Assembly: GCA_900470285.1 (NCBI GenBank)
Contig: UCAG01000014.1
Location: 241,408 to 305,407, forward strand
Direction of reading: 5' to 3'
Length of the DNA stretch: 64,000 nt
From: Hyphomicrobiales bacterium
GTDB lineage: Bacteria; Pseudomonadota; Alphaproteobacteria; Rhizobiales; Rhizobiaceae
Position 1 is the first letter of the stretch; every line of letters begins with the position of its first letter. The translations under genes and the position numbers were made by a program. The notes beneath the pieces were generated by a model. That model was not told where the DNA came from, made no database searches, and saw only the letters and a list, made by a program, of their open reading frames with translations. Shown here piece after piece: positions 43,349 to 54,000 of this stretch.

Positions 43349-44851
43349 CTACTCGGCGCGGTTTGTTGCTATGGCAGGTGCTGCGGAACGAATGAGCAGA
43401 AAAGCGAGTACAGCAGCTATTAGCGCAAGTATTGCAGCAAAGTGTGACAGGCTGGAGATAGCCGATGTAAGGGCTGTGATTGCTGTATCATATGCTTCGT
43501 TCTGATCGCTGTTGGTTGCTGAAACTGCTGTGGTAACATCGCCGGAGGCCACACGTTCGAGAAATAACCTGTCGAATTGTGAAAGGTCACGGATCAGGCT
43601 GGCGCTGAAAATTGCACCAAGTCCGGCGATGCCTATACCAAAGCCGAGTTGGCGCATGGTGTTGCTGATACCCGAAGCCATGCCGCTGCGGTCTGATGGA
43701 ACAGCGCTTATTGCGACATTCGATAATTCGCCGTTAATCAGTCCGGCACCGACGCCGGTTGCGATCATTCCCGCATAGAGTGCAACTGCCCCGTAATGAT
43801 TGACGAGGCCAAGTAAAAATGCACCCCCAGCAATAATGAGCAGTCCGGCCGATAAAAACAGCCTTGGTGAGATTATCATGGCAAGACGCGCGCTGACTGG
43901 ACCCATGATAAGTAGCGGAACTGCCATCACAACCAGAGCCAGTCCCGTCTGAGAAGGACTATAGCCAAGGACGCCCTGAATATAGACCGGCAGATAAACG
44001 AGCAGGGTGAAAAATGCGGCTGCAATGGCTATTGCAACGACAGAAGCTCCGGTGAATACCGGATTGGCAAACAGTGACAGATCAAACATGGGGCGGGCTT
44101 GACGCAACTGTGTCCGCACGAAGAGTGTAAACAATATAGCGGCTATAGTGAGCAAGCCGATGACTGTCAGACTTGTCCAGCCGAGATTATTGCCCTCAGT
44201 CAGCGTATACATCAGCAGCATAAACATGGCAGTGAAACTTAAAAGTCCGGTCCGGTCGATCGGCCCCGCTTGCGGATCACGCGACTCTCCGGCGCTCCAC
44301 ATAGTTACCCCGATCAATGGCAGACAAACCGGCAGATTGATGAGGAATATCCAGCGCCAGCCCAGATTATCCGTGAGAAGACCGCCGGCTAATGGCCCGA
44401 GAGCAGATCCGGCACCAACGACTACACCCCAGATGGCGAAAGCCTTTACGCGCTCTTTACCGTGAAACACCTGTACCATTAACGCAAGACCGGCACTGAG
44501 CATGAATGCGGAACCGGCTCCGGATACTGCACGTCCGAGGATCAGCATGGACGGGGCTGACGCGATGCCGCAAACCACAGAAGCACCGGTAAATATCCAG
44601 AGGCCACCGATGAAAACACGTTTGCGCCCGAAGCGGTCGGACAATGCGCCGCCTGTCAGAACCAGGGCAGCGAAGGTCAGTACATAGGCGTTCAGAACCC
44701 ATTGGAGTTCGGTAAAACCGGCTCCTGTTGCGCGCTGGATGTGGGGCAGGGAAACGGTCACAACCGTTGTGGCGAGAGGTTCAAGAAAGCTGGCGACACA
44801 TACGGCCAGCAATAGCCAGTATCGGCGATGGTCATAGAATAAAGCGGGCAT
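43349..44851 (-). CDS. DHA2-family multidrug efflux MFS transporter (14 helices)
   Basis: 500 residues from ATG 44851 (MPALFYDHRRYWLLLAVCVA); the frame is open further, but earlier starts run into the divergent lysR gene. About 14 hydrophobic segments and the DHA2 marks are seen: LEPLATTVVTVSLPHIQRAT in helix 1, LSDRFGRKRVFIGG in loop 2-3, GAGSALGPLAGGLLTDNLGW in motif C, and VNLPVCLPL-like IFLINLPVCLPLI. It should export drugs or other toxic compounds with protons. A divergent LysR gene lies 114 bases away and is its likely regulator. The ribosome binding site is weak. Confidence 0.87.
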   Translation of the reverse strand: MPALFYDHRRYWLLLAVCVASFLEPLATTVVTVSLPHIQRATGAGFTELQWVLNAYVLTFAALVLTGGALSDRFGRKRVFIGGLWIFTGASVVCGIASAPSMLILGRAVSGAGSAFMLSAGLALMVQVFHGKERVKAFAIWGVVVGAGSALGPLAGGLLTDNLGWRWIFLINLPVCLPLIGVTMWSAGESRDPQAGPIDRTGLLSFTAMFMLLMYTLTEGNNLGWTSLTVIGLLTIAAILFTLFVRTQLRQARPMFDLSLFANPVFTGASVVAIAIAAAFFTLLVYLPVYIQGVLGYSPSQTGLALVVMAVPLLIMGPVSARLAMIISPRLFLSAGLLIIAGGAFLLGLVNHYGAVALYAGMIATGVGAGLINGELSNVAISAVPSDRSGMASGISNTMRQLGFGIGIAGLGAIFSASLIRDLSQFDRLFLERVASGDVTTAVSATNSDQNEAYDTAITALTSAISSLSHFAAILALIAAVLAFLLIRSAAPAIATNRAE

Positions 44852-44911
44852 GGAATATCTTTCGGATTCAGATAAAATCCATGAGACGCTATTGCGGATA
44901 TAAAAACATAT

Positions 44912-44921
44912 TAAGCGCTTA
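44912..44921. promoter_or_regulatory. Palindrome between the efflux pump and lysR
   Basis: TAAGCGCTTA, a perfect 10-bp palindrome in the middle of the divergent spacer. A candidate LysR binding site by position only. Confidence 0.35.
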
Positions 44922-44965
44922 TTATTCTCTTCATTGGGGAATAAAAGTGTGCAATTGGATGACGG

Positions 44966-45874
44966 ATGAATCTGGATCGTATGGGTGACATTATTGCTTT
45001 CGTTCGCACGGCGGACGCGCGCAGCTTTACGGTAGCGGCAGAACAACTCGGCCTGTCGCGTTCGGCTGTCGGCAAGAGAATTGCGCGGCTGGAAGAACGG
45101 CTTGGTCTGCGTTTGCTGCATCGCACCACCCGCAATGTCAGTCTTTCCGATGAAGGCGCAGCCTTTTATGACCGGTGCCAGAGAATTCTTGCCGATCTTG
45201 ATGAGGCCGAGGCGGCCATGGCAACACGCAGAGAGGAACCGCGCGGGCGGTTGCGGATTGATGTCCCGTTTTCGTTCGGCCGGTTGCATATTCTGCCGGT
45301 TCTGCACCGTTTCATGGCAATGTGGCCTGAGCTGGCAGTCAATGTCAGTTTCAATGACCGGTATATCGATCTGATAGATGAAGGTATTGATCTTGCCATT
45401 CGTATTGGCGGGGCTGACGACAGCCGGTTAATGGCCAGAACGCTTGCACCGCACCGGCTTGTCACCTGTGCCACACCGGCCTATCTGGAGGCGCATGGCG
45501 TGCCTTCCTCAATCGAAGACCTTGCGGCACATAGCTGCCTCGCCTTTATGCATGCCGGTCGTCCCGCTGACTGGCGGTTCCTGGCTGACGGCAAGATGCG
45601 AACGCTGCCGGTGCACGGGCGTTTTTGTGCCGGCAATGCAGAGGCGCTGCGTGACGGGGTTTTGGCCGGTTACGGAATAGGCCAGTTAGCCACATTTCTG
45701 GTTGGTGAAGATGTGCGGGCCGGACGGCTCATTCCTGTTCTCGGAGCTTTTACTGCGGAAGGAGAACCGATCCGCGCTGTTTACCCGTCACCACGCAATC
45801 TTTCACCGAAGGTGCGGCGATTTATCGATCTGATTGTTGAGAGCTGGTCACCGCTACCGGACTGGGATCATTAA
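44966..45874 (+). CDS. LysR-family regulator of the efflux pump
   Basis: 302 residues. The N-terminal helix-turn-helix is FTVAAEQLGLSRSAVGKRIA, then RLEERLGLRLLHRTTRNVSL. The effector domain follows from about residue 90, with RLRIDVPFSFGRLHILPVL. This PbrR/DmlR-like subgroup often sits divergent from an MFS pump, as here. It ends without a clear terminator. Confidence 0.9.
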   Translation: MNLDRMGDIIAFVRTADARSFTVAAEQLGLSRSAVGKRIARLEERLGLRLLHRTTRNVSLSDEGAAFYDRCQRILADLDEAEAAMATRREEPRGRLRIDVPFSFGRLHILPVLHRFMAMWPELAVNVSFNDRYIDLIDEGIDLAIRIGGADDSRLMARTLAPHRLVTCATPAYLEAHGVPSSIEDLAAHSCLAFMHAGRPADWRFLADGKMRTLPVHGRFCAGNAEALRDGVLAGYGIGQLATFLVGEDVRAGRLIPVLGAFTAEGEPIRAVYPSPRNLSPKVRRFIDLIVESWSPLPDWDH

Positions 45875-45965
45875 AACAGGCTGATATTGTTGCTAATGAT
45901 GTGGTTTAAACCGGCCGGAATGTCAATGAATAACCCTGTACTTTGCATGATCTGTTCAGCATCCG

Positions 45966-45994
45966 TTGACAGCGCATACGGGCGGCCTTACTCT
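45966..45994 (+). promoter_or_regulatory. Sigma-70-type promoter of the deiminase operon
   Basis: Consensus -35 TTGACA at 45966-45971 and TACTCT at 45989-45994, spaced by 17 bases and 54 bases before ATG 46049. AT-rich DNA follows (TATATAAATATATTCT). Confidence 0.55.
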
Positions 45995-46048
45995 ATATAA
46001 ATATATTCTAAAGTATAAATTTTCCTCTTTAATTTTCATGGTGATAGG

Positions 46049-47155
46049 ATGATGACACGCCGTCAAACTTTGCTGGGGGCTGCTGCCACTGCGGTTGGTC
46101 TGTCGGTGCAGGCGCGCCGCGGGCATGCGGAAGATTTATCCGCGCGTGCTGCCGGTTTTTGGTATCCGGAAGAAACAGAACCGCATGAGCGCACTTTCAT
46201 GCAATGGCCGGTAAATCCCGCTGTCTATGACGATCCTGATTTTCTTGATGATATTCAGAAAACTATAGCGAAAATCGCTAACACGATCGCAGAGTTTGAA
46301 CCGGTTGTGATGCTGGCTGCTGCAAAGCACCATCGCGCTGTTCGCAAGCTGGTATCGCAGAAAGTAGAGCTATGGGACATTCCGACTGACGATTTATGGT
46401 GTCGCGATTCCGGCCCTTCATTTGTCATCAATGGCAAGGGCGGACTGGCTGTCACACAGTTCAATTTTAATGGTTGGGGGAACAAGCAGACCCACGGCGC
46501 AGACGGTAAGATCGCTGCACGGATAGCCGAACGATTGGGTTTGCAGGTTTTTGATGCAGGGCTGGTAGGAGAAGCAGGAGGTGTTGAAGCCGATGGCCGC
46601 GGCACGCTGATTGCTCATGAAAGCAGCTTCGTCAATGCCAATCGCAATCGGGGCAGCAAAGCTGAAATTGAGAAGATGCTGCTGGATACGATGGGTGCGC
46701 GCAAGATGATCTGGGCACCCGGAATTATTGGCGCAGATATTACCGATTATCACATTGATGCGCTTGCCCGTTTCGTTAAACCGGGACAACTGCTGATCCA
46801 GATGGGCGATGAGATTGACGCTGAAGACCCATGGTCGGTTGCCTCCTTCGAGACGCATGACATTCTGGCCGCAGCGACTGATGCCGAGGGGCGCAAGCTG
46901 GATATGGTCATTTTGCCGGAACCTTATGATATCCGTTCGAAGAGCCGCGATTTTGTGTCTTCTTATGTGAATTATTATGTTTGTAACGGCGGGGTGATTG
47001 CTGCGGAATTCGGAGATCGTGAGGCCGACGAGAGGGCTGCGGCTATACTTGGCAAATTATATTCCGGTCGCGAGATTGTTACGCTGAATATCGATCCGGT
47101 AGGCGAGGTTGGTGGTGGTATCCATTGTGCAACCCATGAGCAACCCAAGGTCTGA
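46049..47155 (+). CDS. Tat-exported agmatine deiminase/peptidylarginine deiminase-family enzyme
   Basis: 368 residues. MMTRRQTLLGAAATAVGLSV has a twin-arginine signal (TRRQTL) and a cleavable end (GHAED), so the enzyme is probably periplasmic. The fold marks of the PAD_porph/agmatine deiminase family are all present: QWPVNPAVYDD, DLWCRDSGPSFV, FNFNGWGNKQ, ITDYHIDALARFV (catalytic His and Asp) and GGGIHCATHEQPKV with the catalytic Cys at about 360. It should convert agmatine to N-carbamoylputrescine, or act on peptide-bound arginine; export makes an external substrate likely. Agmatine deiminases are usually cytosolic, so the signal is notable. Followed after 2 bases by a small membrane protein. 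Confidence 0.88.
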   Translation: MMTRRQTLLGAAATAVGLSVQARRGHAEDLSARAAGFWYPEETEPHERTFMQWPVNPAVYDDPDFLDDIQKTIAKIANTIAEFEPVVMLAAAKHHRAVRKLVSQKVELWDIPTDDLWCRDSGPSFVINGKGGLAVTQFNFNGWGNKQTHGADGKIAARIAERLGLQVFDAGLVGEAGGVEADGRGTLIAHESSFVNANRNRGSKAEIEKMLLDTMGARKMIWAPGIIGADITDYHIDALARFVKPGQLLIQMGDEIDAEDPWSVASFETHDILAAATDAEGRKLDMVILPEPYDIRSKSRDFVSSYVNYYVCNGGVIAAEFGDREADERAAAILGKLYSGREIVTLNIDPVGEVGGGIHCATHEQPKV

Positions 47156-47157
47156 AC

Positions 47158-47616
47158 ATGTGGAACTGGCTACGGCGCAATACTGAACCTTTAGCCGCTT
47201 TAGGCGGAATTGCCACGGCCTTTGCCGCGCTTTCAGCGTTGATTATTATTCCGTATCAGGTCGGTCAGGCCGATCTGATACAGCGGGATCAGACCGCACG
47301 CGAAATATATCGCGAGTTTCTGAACCTGACTGTGCAAAAGCCCGAACTGGCGCGGGCGGATTATTGCTCGCTCAGTAATAAAACAGAGCTCACCGCTTAC
47401 GGGGCATATGTTGAATATCTGCTTTATACGGCTGAGCAGATGGTCGAGACTTCGCCGGACTGGCGCACGCCGATGGCCGGATATTTGAGCGATCACATGG
47501 AATATCTTTGCGATCCCGACGGGCTGGGTGCGCGTGATGGTGTGGCTGATTTACTTGCGCAGACGGGACTGGTCTGCAAACCCGAGAATACCTGCCCGCA
47601 AAGCACCGGCCCTTAG
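47158..47616 (+). CDS. Small membrane-anchored protein of unknown function
   Basis: 152 residues, starting 2 bases after the deiminase stop, so co-translated. After MWNWLRRNTE comes one hydrophobic segment at about 11-33 (LAALGGIATAFAALSALIII). The rest is soluble, with Cys residues at its end (CDPDGLG, CKPENTCPQS). Resembles DUF6082-like or short anchored proteins only in layout; no domain was recognised with confidence. It might accompany the exported deiminase. Confidence 0.6.
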   Translation: MWNWLRRNTEPLAALGGIATAFAALSALIIIPYQVGQADLIQRDQTAREIYREFLNLTVQKPELARADYCSLSNKTELTAYGAYVEYLLYTAEQMVETSPDWRTPMAGYLSDHMEYLCDPDGLGARDGVADLLAQTGLVCKPENTCPQSTGP

Positions 47617-48077
47617 AAAATAAATATAAGCGGGGGATTTCATATCCCGACGACATTAGCACATCAAGCCTGAATGCTTTTTGATGAGCAACAGTGCTGT
47701 CACTATTCTGGTGCTGTCCCGGTCATTGTCGCAAAACGGGGGCTGTTTCGGCTTTTGATGCGTGATGCAAGATTGCATTTGTCATCCCTGGGGAGGGGGT
47801 AATCATCAGATGAGCTGGTAATAAAGTCGAAGAATAACTCTGCTTTGGGGGCTAGCCCATAATCTTTGCTGTTAAGCGATTATTGTTATTAAGTTTACGT
47901 TAACTTTTGTTGCCTTGGTGCAACTGTGACGGGTTAAACGTATTGGATAACAACAAACACCGGTTGTCCCCGATTCACGATAAACATATAGCTTTTCCTG
48001 ATATTGAAATGAAATTTTTGTGTTCGACGGCCTTTTCGTTCCAGAAACACAACCTCAGATAATCAGGAGCGTAGCCG
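47617..48077 (+). promoter_or_regulatory. Upstream region of the giant repeat-protein gene
   Basis: A 461-base stretch without a gene. It holds a short GGGAT-TTCAT-ATCCC hairpin at about 47634, the CtrA-type site at 47889 and AGGAG at 48065-48069 as the ribosome binding site. I saw no other feature and no clear -10 element. Confidence 0.5.
47889..47904 (+). promoter_or_regulatory. CtrA-type binding site
   Basis: TTAA-GTTTACG-TTAAC, an exact match to the full CtrA form TTAA-N7-TTAAC, 174 bases before the GTG of the giant gene. CtrA is the cell-cycle regulator of alphaproteobacteria and often controls surface structures. It is the only full match I noticed in the intergenic regions I examined. 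Confidence 0.6.
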
Positions 48078-51000
48078 GTGTTGACAACTGAAAGTGTATT
48101 AAAGTCTTTCTTTGTACGGTGCGCGTATCTTTTATCAGTTGCAGTTTTATGTTTTTCTCTGCCTGCCTATGCGCAGGTACAGCGCAGTTTTATCAACCAG
48201 AGCTTTGAAAGCCCGAATTTAGGCAGTACAAACTGTTATGCGGTTTTGCCGGAAAGTCAGATTCCGGGCTGGCTGACAACGCATTCAAGTGCGGCTACCA
48301 GCAGCGGTTGTACGCTGAAGCCGAGCACCCCTACCGGTCGTCTTATCGAAATGTGGACGAACGGGTTTCAGGGTGTCAATGCTGCAAGCGGCACGCAGTT
48401 TGTTGAGCTGAATGCGAATGAATCTTCACGGCTGTATCAGAATGTCTGTCTCGTAAATGGTGAGCAGTTCAGCTGGCAGTTTTCGCACCGCCGTCGTGCA
48501 AATTCCGGAACGGAAAGTATTTCGTTTAATATTGCGGCGACACCGACCGGCACAACCAGGCAGATTGCACGTTCTGATGCAAATGCCAGCTCATGGTTTC
48601 CCCGTAGCGGAACATATACCTATAACGGAACTTCCGGTGTTCAGACACTCGGGTTTGAATCCCTGAATGCCGGCAGTGTCGGGAACTTTCTCGATAATAT
48701 TCAGATCACGCTCACGCCTTATGTCGAGTTTCAGCCTGGTACCAGTTCCGGGAATGAAAATATTCCGACAGCCAATCTGCCAAGTCTGCGGGTTGCCGGT
48801 ACGCTGACATCAAATGTTGTTGTTCAGGTCACGCTCAGCGGAACCGCCGTGCTTGGTACGGATTACACAACGCCGACGGGCACAAACAGCTTCAGTGTTA
48901 CAATTCCCGCAGGCGACTATGACGGTACGCAGCGCATTGAAACCGGCGTTCGTGTTCTTGATGATAATATCATTGAACCTGATAAGACCATTCAGTTTGC
49001 AATGACGGCTAATCCGGGTGCTTATACAATCGCGAGTACCCAGAGTTGCGGCGCGCAGGCTAACGGAAGCGCGACTTATACAATTCTTGATGATGATGCC
49101 CGTATCAGGCTGAATAAAGCACTGAACGGCAATCGTTTTGCAGCTGCGGATCAGTTCAGCCTTTCAATCGCGGGTGCGACTTCCGCAAGCGCGGTCACAA
49201 CCGGCTCTGGTTCTTCCGTCAGTGGTCAGGCATTGCTTTCGGATGTGCGTCCGGGCACAGCCTATACACTTTCTGAAGTGGTTACAGGCAGCGGAACGAT
49301 TAATAATTACAGTCCGGTTCTGTCCTGTACCAATGCCAAAACCGGTTCGCCGACAACTTTACCGTCCGGGGCTGGATCGAGTTTCAGTGTGACACCTGCA
49401 CGTGGTGATGATATTTCCTGTATTTTTACAAATACGACGAAAACCGCATCGCTGACGATGGTGAAAACGGCGGGAACGCCGACCGGCAATACAGCCGGCT
49501 CAACAATTCCTTATACTTTTACTATCCGGAATACAGGTCAGGTGCCTTTGTCATCGCTCCTGATTACGGATAATAAACTGGATGCTGCTGCAAGCTGCCA
49601 GCCGTCAACTGTTGCCCCGAATGCGACGGCCACCTGTACCGGTGTGCATACGATCACACAGGCAGAAGTTGATGCCGGTAAAGTTGATAATAGTGCAACG
49701 GCAACGGCTACGCCTCCGGGCGGCGGTACACCGCTTACAACACCGCCAAGCACCACTTCGACACCGCTGGTTGCAAACGGTGCTTTGACCCTTACCAAGA
49801 CTGCAAAAACCCCGTCAGGTAACACAGCCGGATCGACAATTGATTATGAGTTTGTCATCCGTAACACCGGCAATGTGACGATCAGCAGTATTGCACTGAG
49901 TGATCCTAATATTCCTGCGCCGGGGCCGTCCTGTCCGGCAGCATTGCTTGCGCCGAATGCAAGCATGACCTGTACCGGTACGCATACGGTTACACAGGCG
50001 GAAGTTGATGCGGGTAAAGTCGATAATACAGCGATTTCCCGTGGTAAAACACCTGCGGATGCTCCTGTTACAAGTAATGAAGCTAAAGTTTCAACGCCGC
50101 TGACGCGCACACCTTCTATGAAGCTGACAAAAGCAGCCGGTGCTCCGAGCGGAACTGCGGTCGGTTCAACCATTGCCTATTCTTTCCGTGTTGAAAATAC
50201 AGGCAATGTGACGCTGACCGGTCTGACAATTGCCGATCCGAAACTGGATACGGCTGCACAATGCGCGCAGACAGTCCTGCTGCCGGGTGCTGTAACCACC
50301 TGTACCGGCACGCATACGATCACGCAGGATGAGTTTAATGCGGGTCAGTCTGTCAATACGGCAAAGGCGCAGGGCAAAGGACCTGACAGCGGTAATGTTG
50401 ACAGTAATGATTCAACCGCCACGACACCGATCACCCGCGTTGCAACCCTGACTGTTCAGAAAACAGCAGGTGAGAAAACAGGTGATACAGCCGGTTCAAC
50501 CATTCCGTACAGCTTTATTGTCCGCAATACCGGTAATGTCACGCTCACAGGTGTTACAGTCAACGATCCGAAGCTTGATGGTCCTGCGGTTTGTGATGTG
50601 ACGACATTGCTGCCGAATGCCACGGCCACCTGTACCGGCACACACACAATCACGCAGGCTGAGGTGAATGCGGGAACTTCGAATAACAGTGCGACTGCAA
50701 GCGGTAATGATCCGGTAGGTACAACCCGTACCAGTCCGCCGAGTACAACCACAACATCTCTGACACGCACACCGGCGATTACTGTAGAAAAGCAAGCCGG
50801 TGCGCCGAGCAGTCAGAATGCAGGCGGTACAATTGCCTATACATTCAATGTGCGGAATACGGGGAATGTCACATTAACATCCGTCGGTATTAATGATCCG
50901 AAACTGAATGCGCCTGCCCAGTGTCAGGCGACAGTACTGGCGCCGGGTGCGACAACGACCTGTACCGGTACACATACGATTAGACAGAGTGAAGTCGATG

Positions 51001-54000
51001 CGGGTACATCCGATAATACAGCGACAGCCAATGGTCTGCCGCCTGCAGGCTCGCGTGTTATCAGTGAGCCAAGCAGCACGCAGACCCCGCTGACACGCAG
51101 CTCTGCAATCTCGCTTGTTAAAACTGCCGGCGCGCCGAGCGGTAATACGCCGGATTCAACGATCAGCTATTCTTTCACTGTAAAGAATGAAGGCAATGTG
51201 ACGCTGACCGGTATTAAGATCAATGATCCTAAAATTCCGGCGCCGGGCCCGTCCTGTGTGGTCACTACGCTCACGCCGGGTGCTAGCACAACCTGTAGCG
51301 GTGTCTATAAAATCACGCAGGGTGATATTGATGCGGGTGAGGTGCAGAACAGTGCCACAGCCACAGGTACATCACCGACAGGCGATCTGACCAGTGATCC
51401 GTCCGGTACGCTGACACCGATTACCCAGTCAAAATCTCTGACCGTGGTTAAAACGGCAGGAACACCTTCCGGTAACACCGCTGGATCGACAATCGGGTAC
51501 ACATTCGTTGTCCGGAATACGGGGAATGTGACGTTCAAAACCGTTGCTATCAACGACGCACAGCTCGATGCGCCCGGCGCAGTCTGTCCTGCAGGGGATC
51601 TTACTCCCGGCAGTGAAGTGACCTGTACCGGCACGCATACAATTACACAGGCTGAAATTAACAGCGGTCGCGTTCGTAATACGGCAACTGCCACAGGTAC
51701 ACCGGCAACAGGTGATCCTGCGACAAGCGGCCCGAGCAGCACAGTGACACCTATTGCCAGCGTACCGTCGCTGACGATCACAAAGCTGGCCGGCACACCA
51801 AGCAGCCAGAATGTAGGCGGTACGATTGCCTATACTTTCAACATCCGGAACACAGGCAATGTGACATTGACCTCGGTTGGCGTTAATGACGCGAAGCTTG
51901 ATGCCGCAGCAGTATGTGCGGTAACTGTTCTTGCGCCGGGAGAAAGCACCAGCTGTACCGGAACGCATACAATCACGCAGGCTGAGGTGAATGCCGGTCA
52001 GGTTGACAATATAGCAACCGCCGCAGGTCTGACGCCGAACAGCACACCTGTTGTCAGTCAACCGGATACAGTAACAGTTCCTGTGCAGCGCACGCCAAAC
52101 CTGACTGTTCAGAAGACGGTTACTGCAGTAAGCGGCAACAATGTCGGTGACACAATCACTTACGCTTTCCGCGTGGAAAATACCGGTAACGTCACTTTAA
52201 CTCAGGTTCGTATCAATGATGAACTGGCAGGGGTTGTACTTGCCGGCGGTCCGATTGCGTCTCTTGCGCCAGGCGCGGTTGATACAAACACATTCACTGC
52301 GACCTATACGCTGAAACAGGAAGATGTTGAGCGTGGTGAGATTACGAATACGGCCAGAGCAACAGGCACCGGCCCTGACAATACAGATTTTGTGAGCCAG
52401 CCCTCCACGACCGAGACATTAATCACCGCTGCACCTCAGCTCTCCCTTGTGAAGACTGCAGGTATACCGAGCGGCAACAGTGCGGGGTCGACGATCAGCT
52501 ATACATTCCGTGTTACCAATACAGGGAATATCAAAATTGCCGGCCTTGCGGTGACTGATCCGAAAATTAGTGCTGTGACTTGTCCGGTTGCTGCGCTTGC
52601 TCCGGGTGAGGTCACACTTTGCACGGGCAGCTATGTTCTCACGCAGGCTGATGTTAATGCGGGGCAGGTGGATAACACTGCTGTTGCCACGGCAACGGGA
52701 ACACGCGGCGGTTCGGTTGACAGTAATGAATCTTCCACCAGCACACCGATTGTTGCTGAGCCGGACATTACACTGGTGAAGAATGCCGGTACACCGACAG
52801 GTGAGATTGCGGGCTCGACCGTAGATTTCAGCTTTGTTGTTACCAATACCGGTAATTTGCCTTTGAAGAATATCGCTTTGACGGACCCTCAGATATCTGC
52901 GGTGACTTGTCCGAGCGTTGCTTTGGAGCCGCAGGTCTCAATGACCTGTACCGGTACTTATACAATCACACAGGCTGATGTCGCAAAGGGCAGTGTTGTC
53001 AATCAGGCGACTGTCCGCGGTGAGACGGATAAAGGTGTTGCGGTTACAGATGAAGATGCCGAAACAGTCCATATCAAACAGAATCCGGCGCTGGAAATTG
53101 TCAAAACTGCCGATCCGTTCAGCGGAAGTGCTGTCGGTGATGAGATCACTTATAATTTCAAGGTGACCAATACCGGAAATCTGGATCTTACCAATGTATC
53201 TGTGACTGAAACATTGCCTGATGTCGTGCTGAACGGTGCGGTTATCGGCAATCTTGCGGCCAATGGCGGCACGTCCACAATCACCGGTACTTATAAAATC
53301 AAGCAGGAAGATATTAATCGCGGCTATGTTCTGAATACTGCTTTCGCATCAGGTACTGACAGCAATAATGGAGCTGTGCGCAGTTCTGACAGCTCCACAG
53401 ATACGAAGATTGCGCAAAGGCCGGCACTGACACTGGATAAGCGGGTTGTATCCGGTACACCGCAACAAAATCGCCCGGGTTCGGAAATTCAATATACATT
53501 TACAGTTACGAATTCCGGTAACCTGCCGCTGTCCTCTATTGCGGTTTCTGATGATAAGACTGATGCGCCGGTCAGTTGTCCGGTTACGGCACTTGCTCCG
53601 GGTGCCAGCACGATTTGTACCGGCTCCCGTGCCCTGACACAGGCCGATATTAATGCCGGAAAAGTGGAAAATATTGCTACCGTAACCGGCGTGACGGCAA
53701 AGGGCAGTACTGTTACCAGCCCGCAGTCCGCAGCGATAGTGACGATTCCGGAAGAAGGTGCTCTTCTGACGGAGAAGAGCGTTGCGACACCAACCGGTAA
53801 TACAGCTGGTTCTATTGTTCGCTATACTTTTAAAGTCACGAATACCGGTAATATACCGCTGACACTGGTTGAGATTGTTGATCCTAAAGTGCAGCCGCTG
53901 ATCAGCGGCGGTCCTTACACAATGCAGCCGGGTGACGTAAAGTATTTCTCTGCTGATTATACGCTGACGCAGGCTGATATTGAGAGCGGTAGAATTGACA

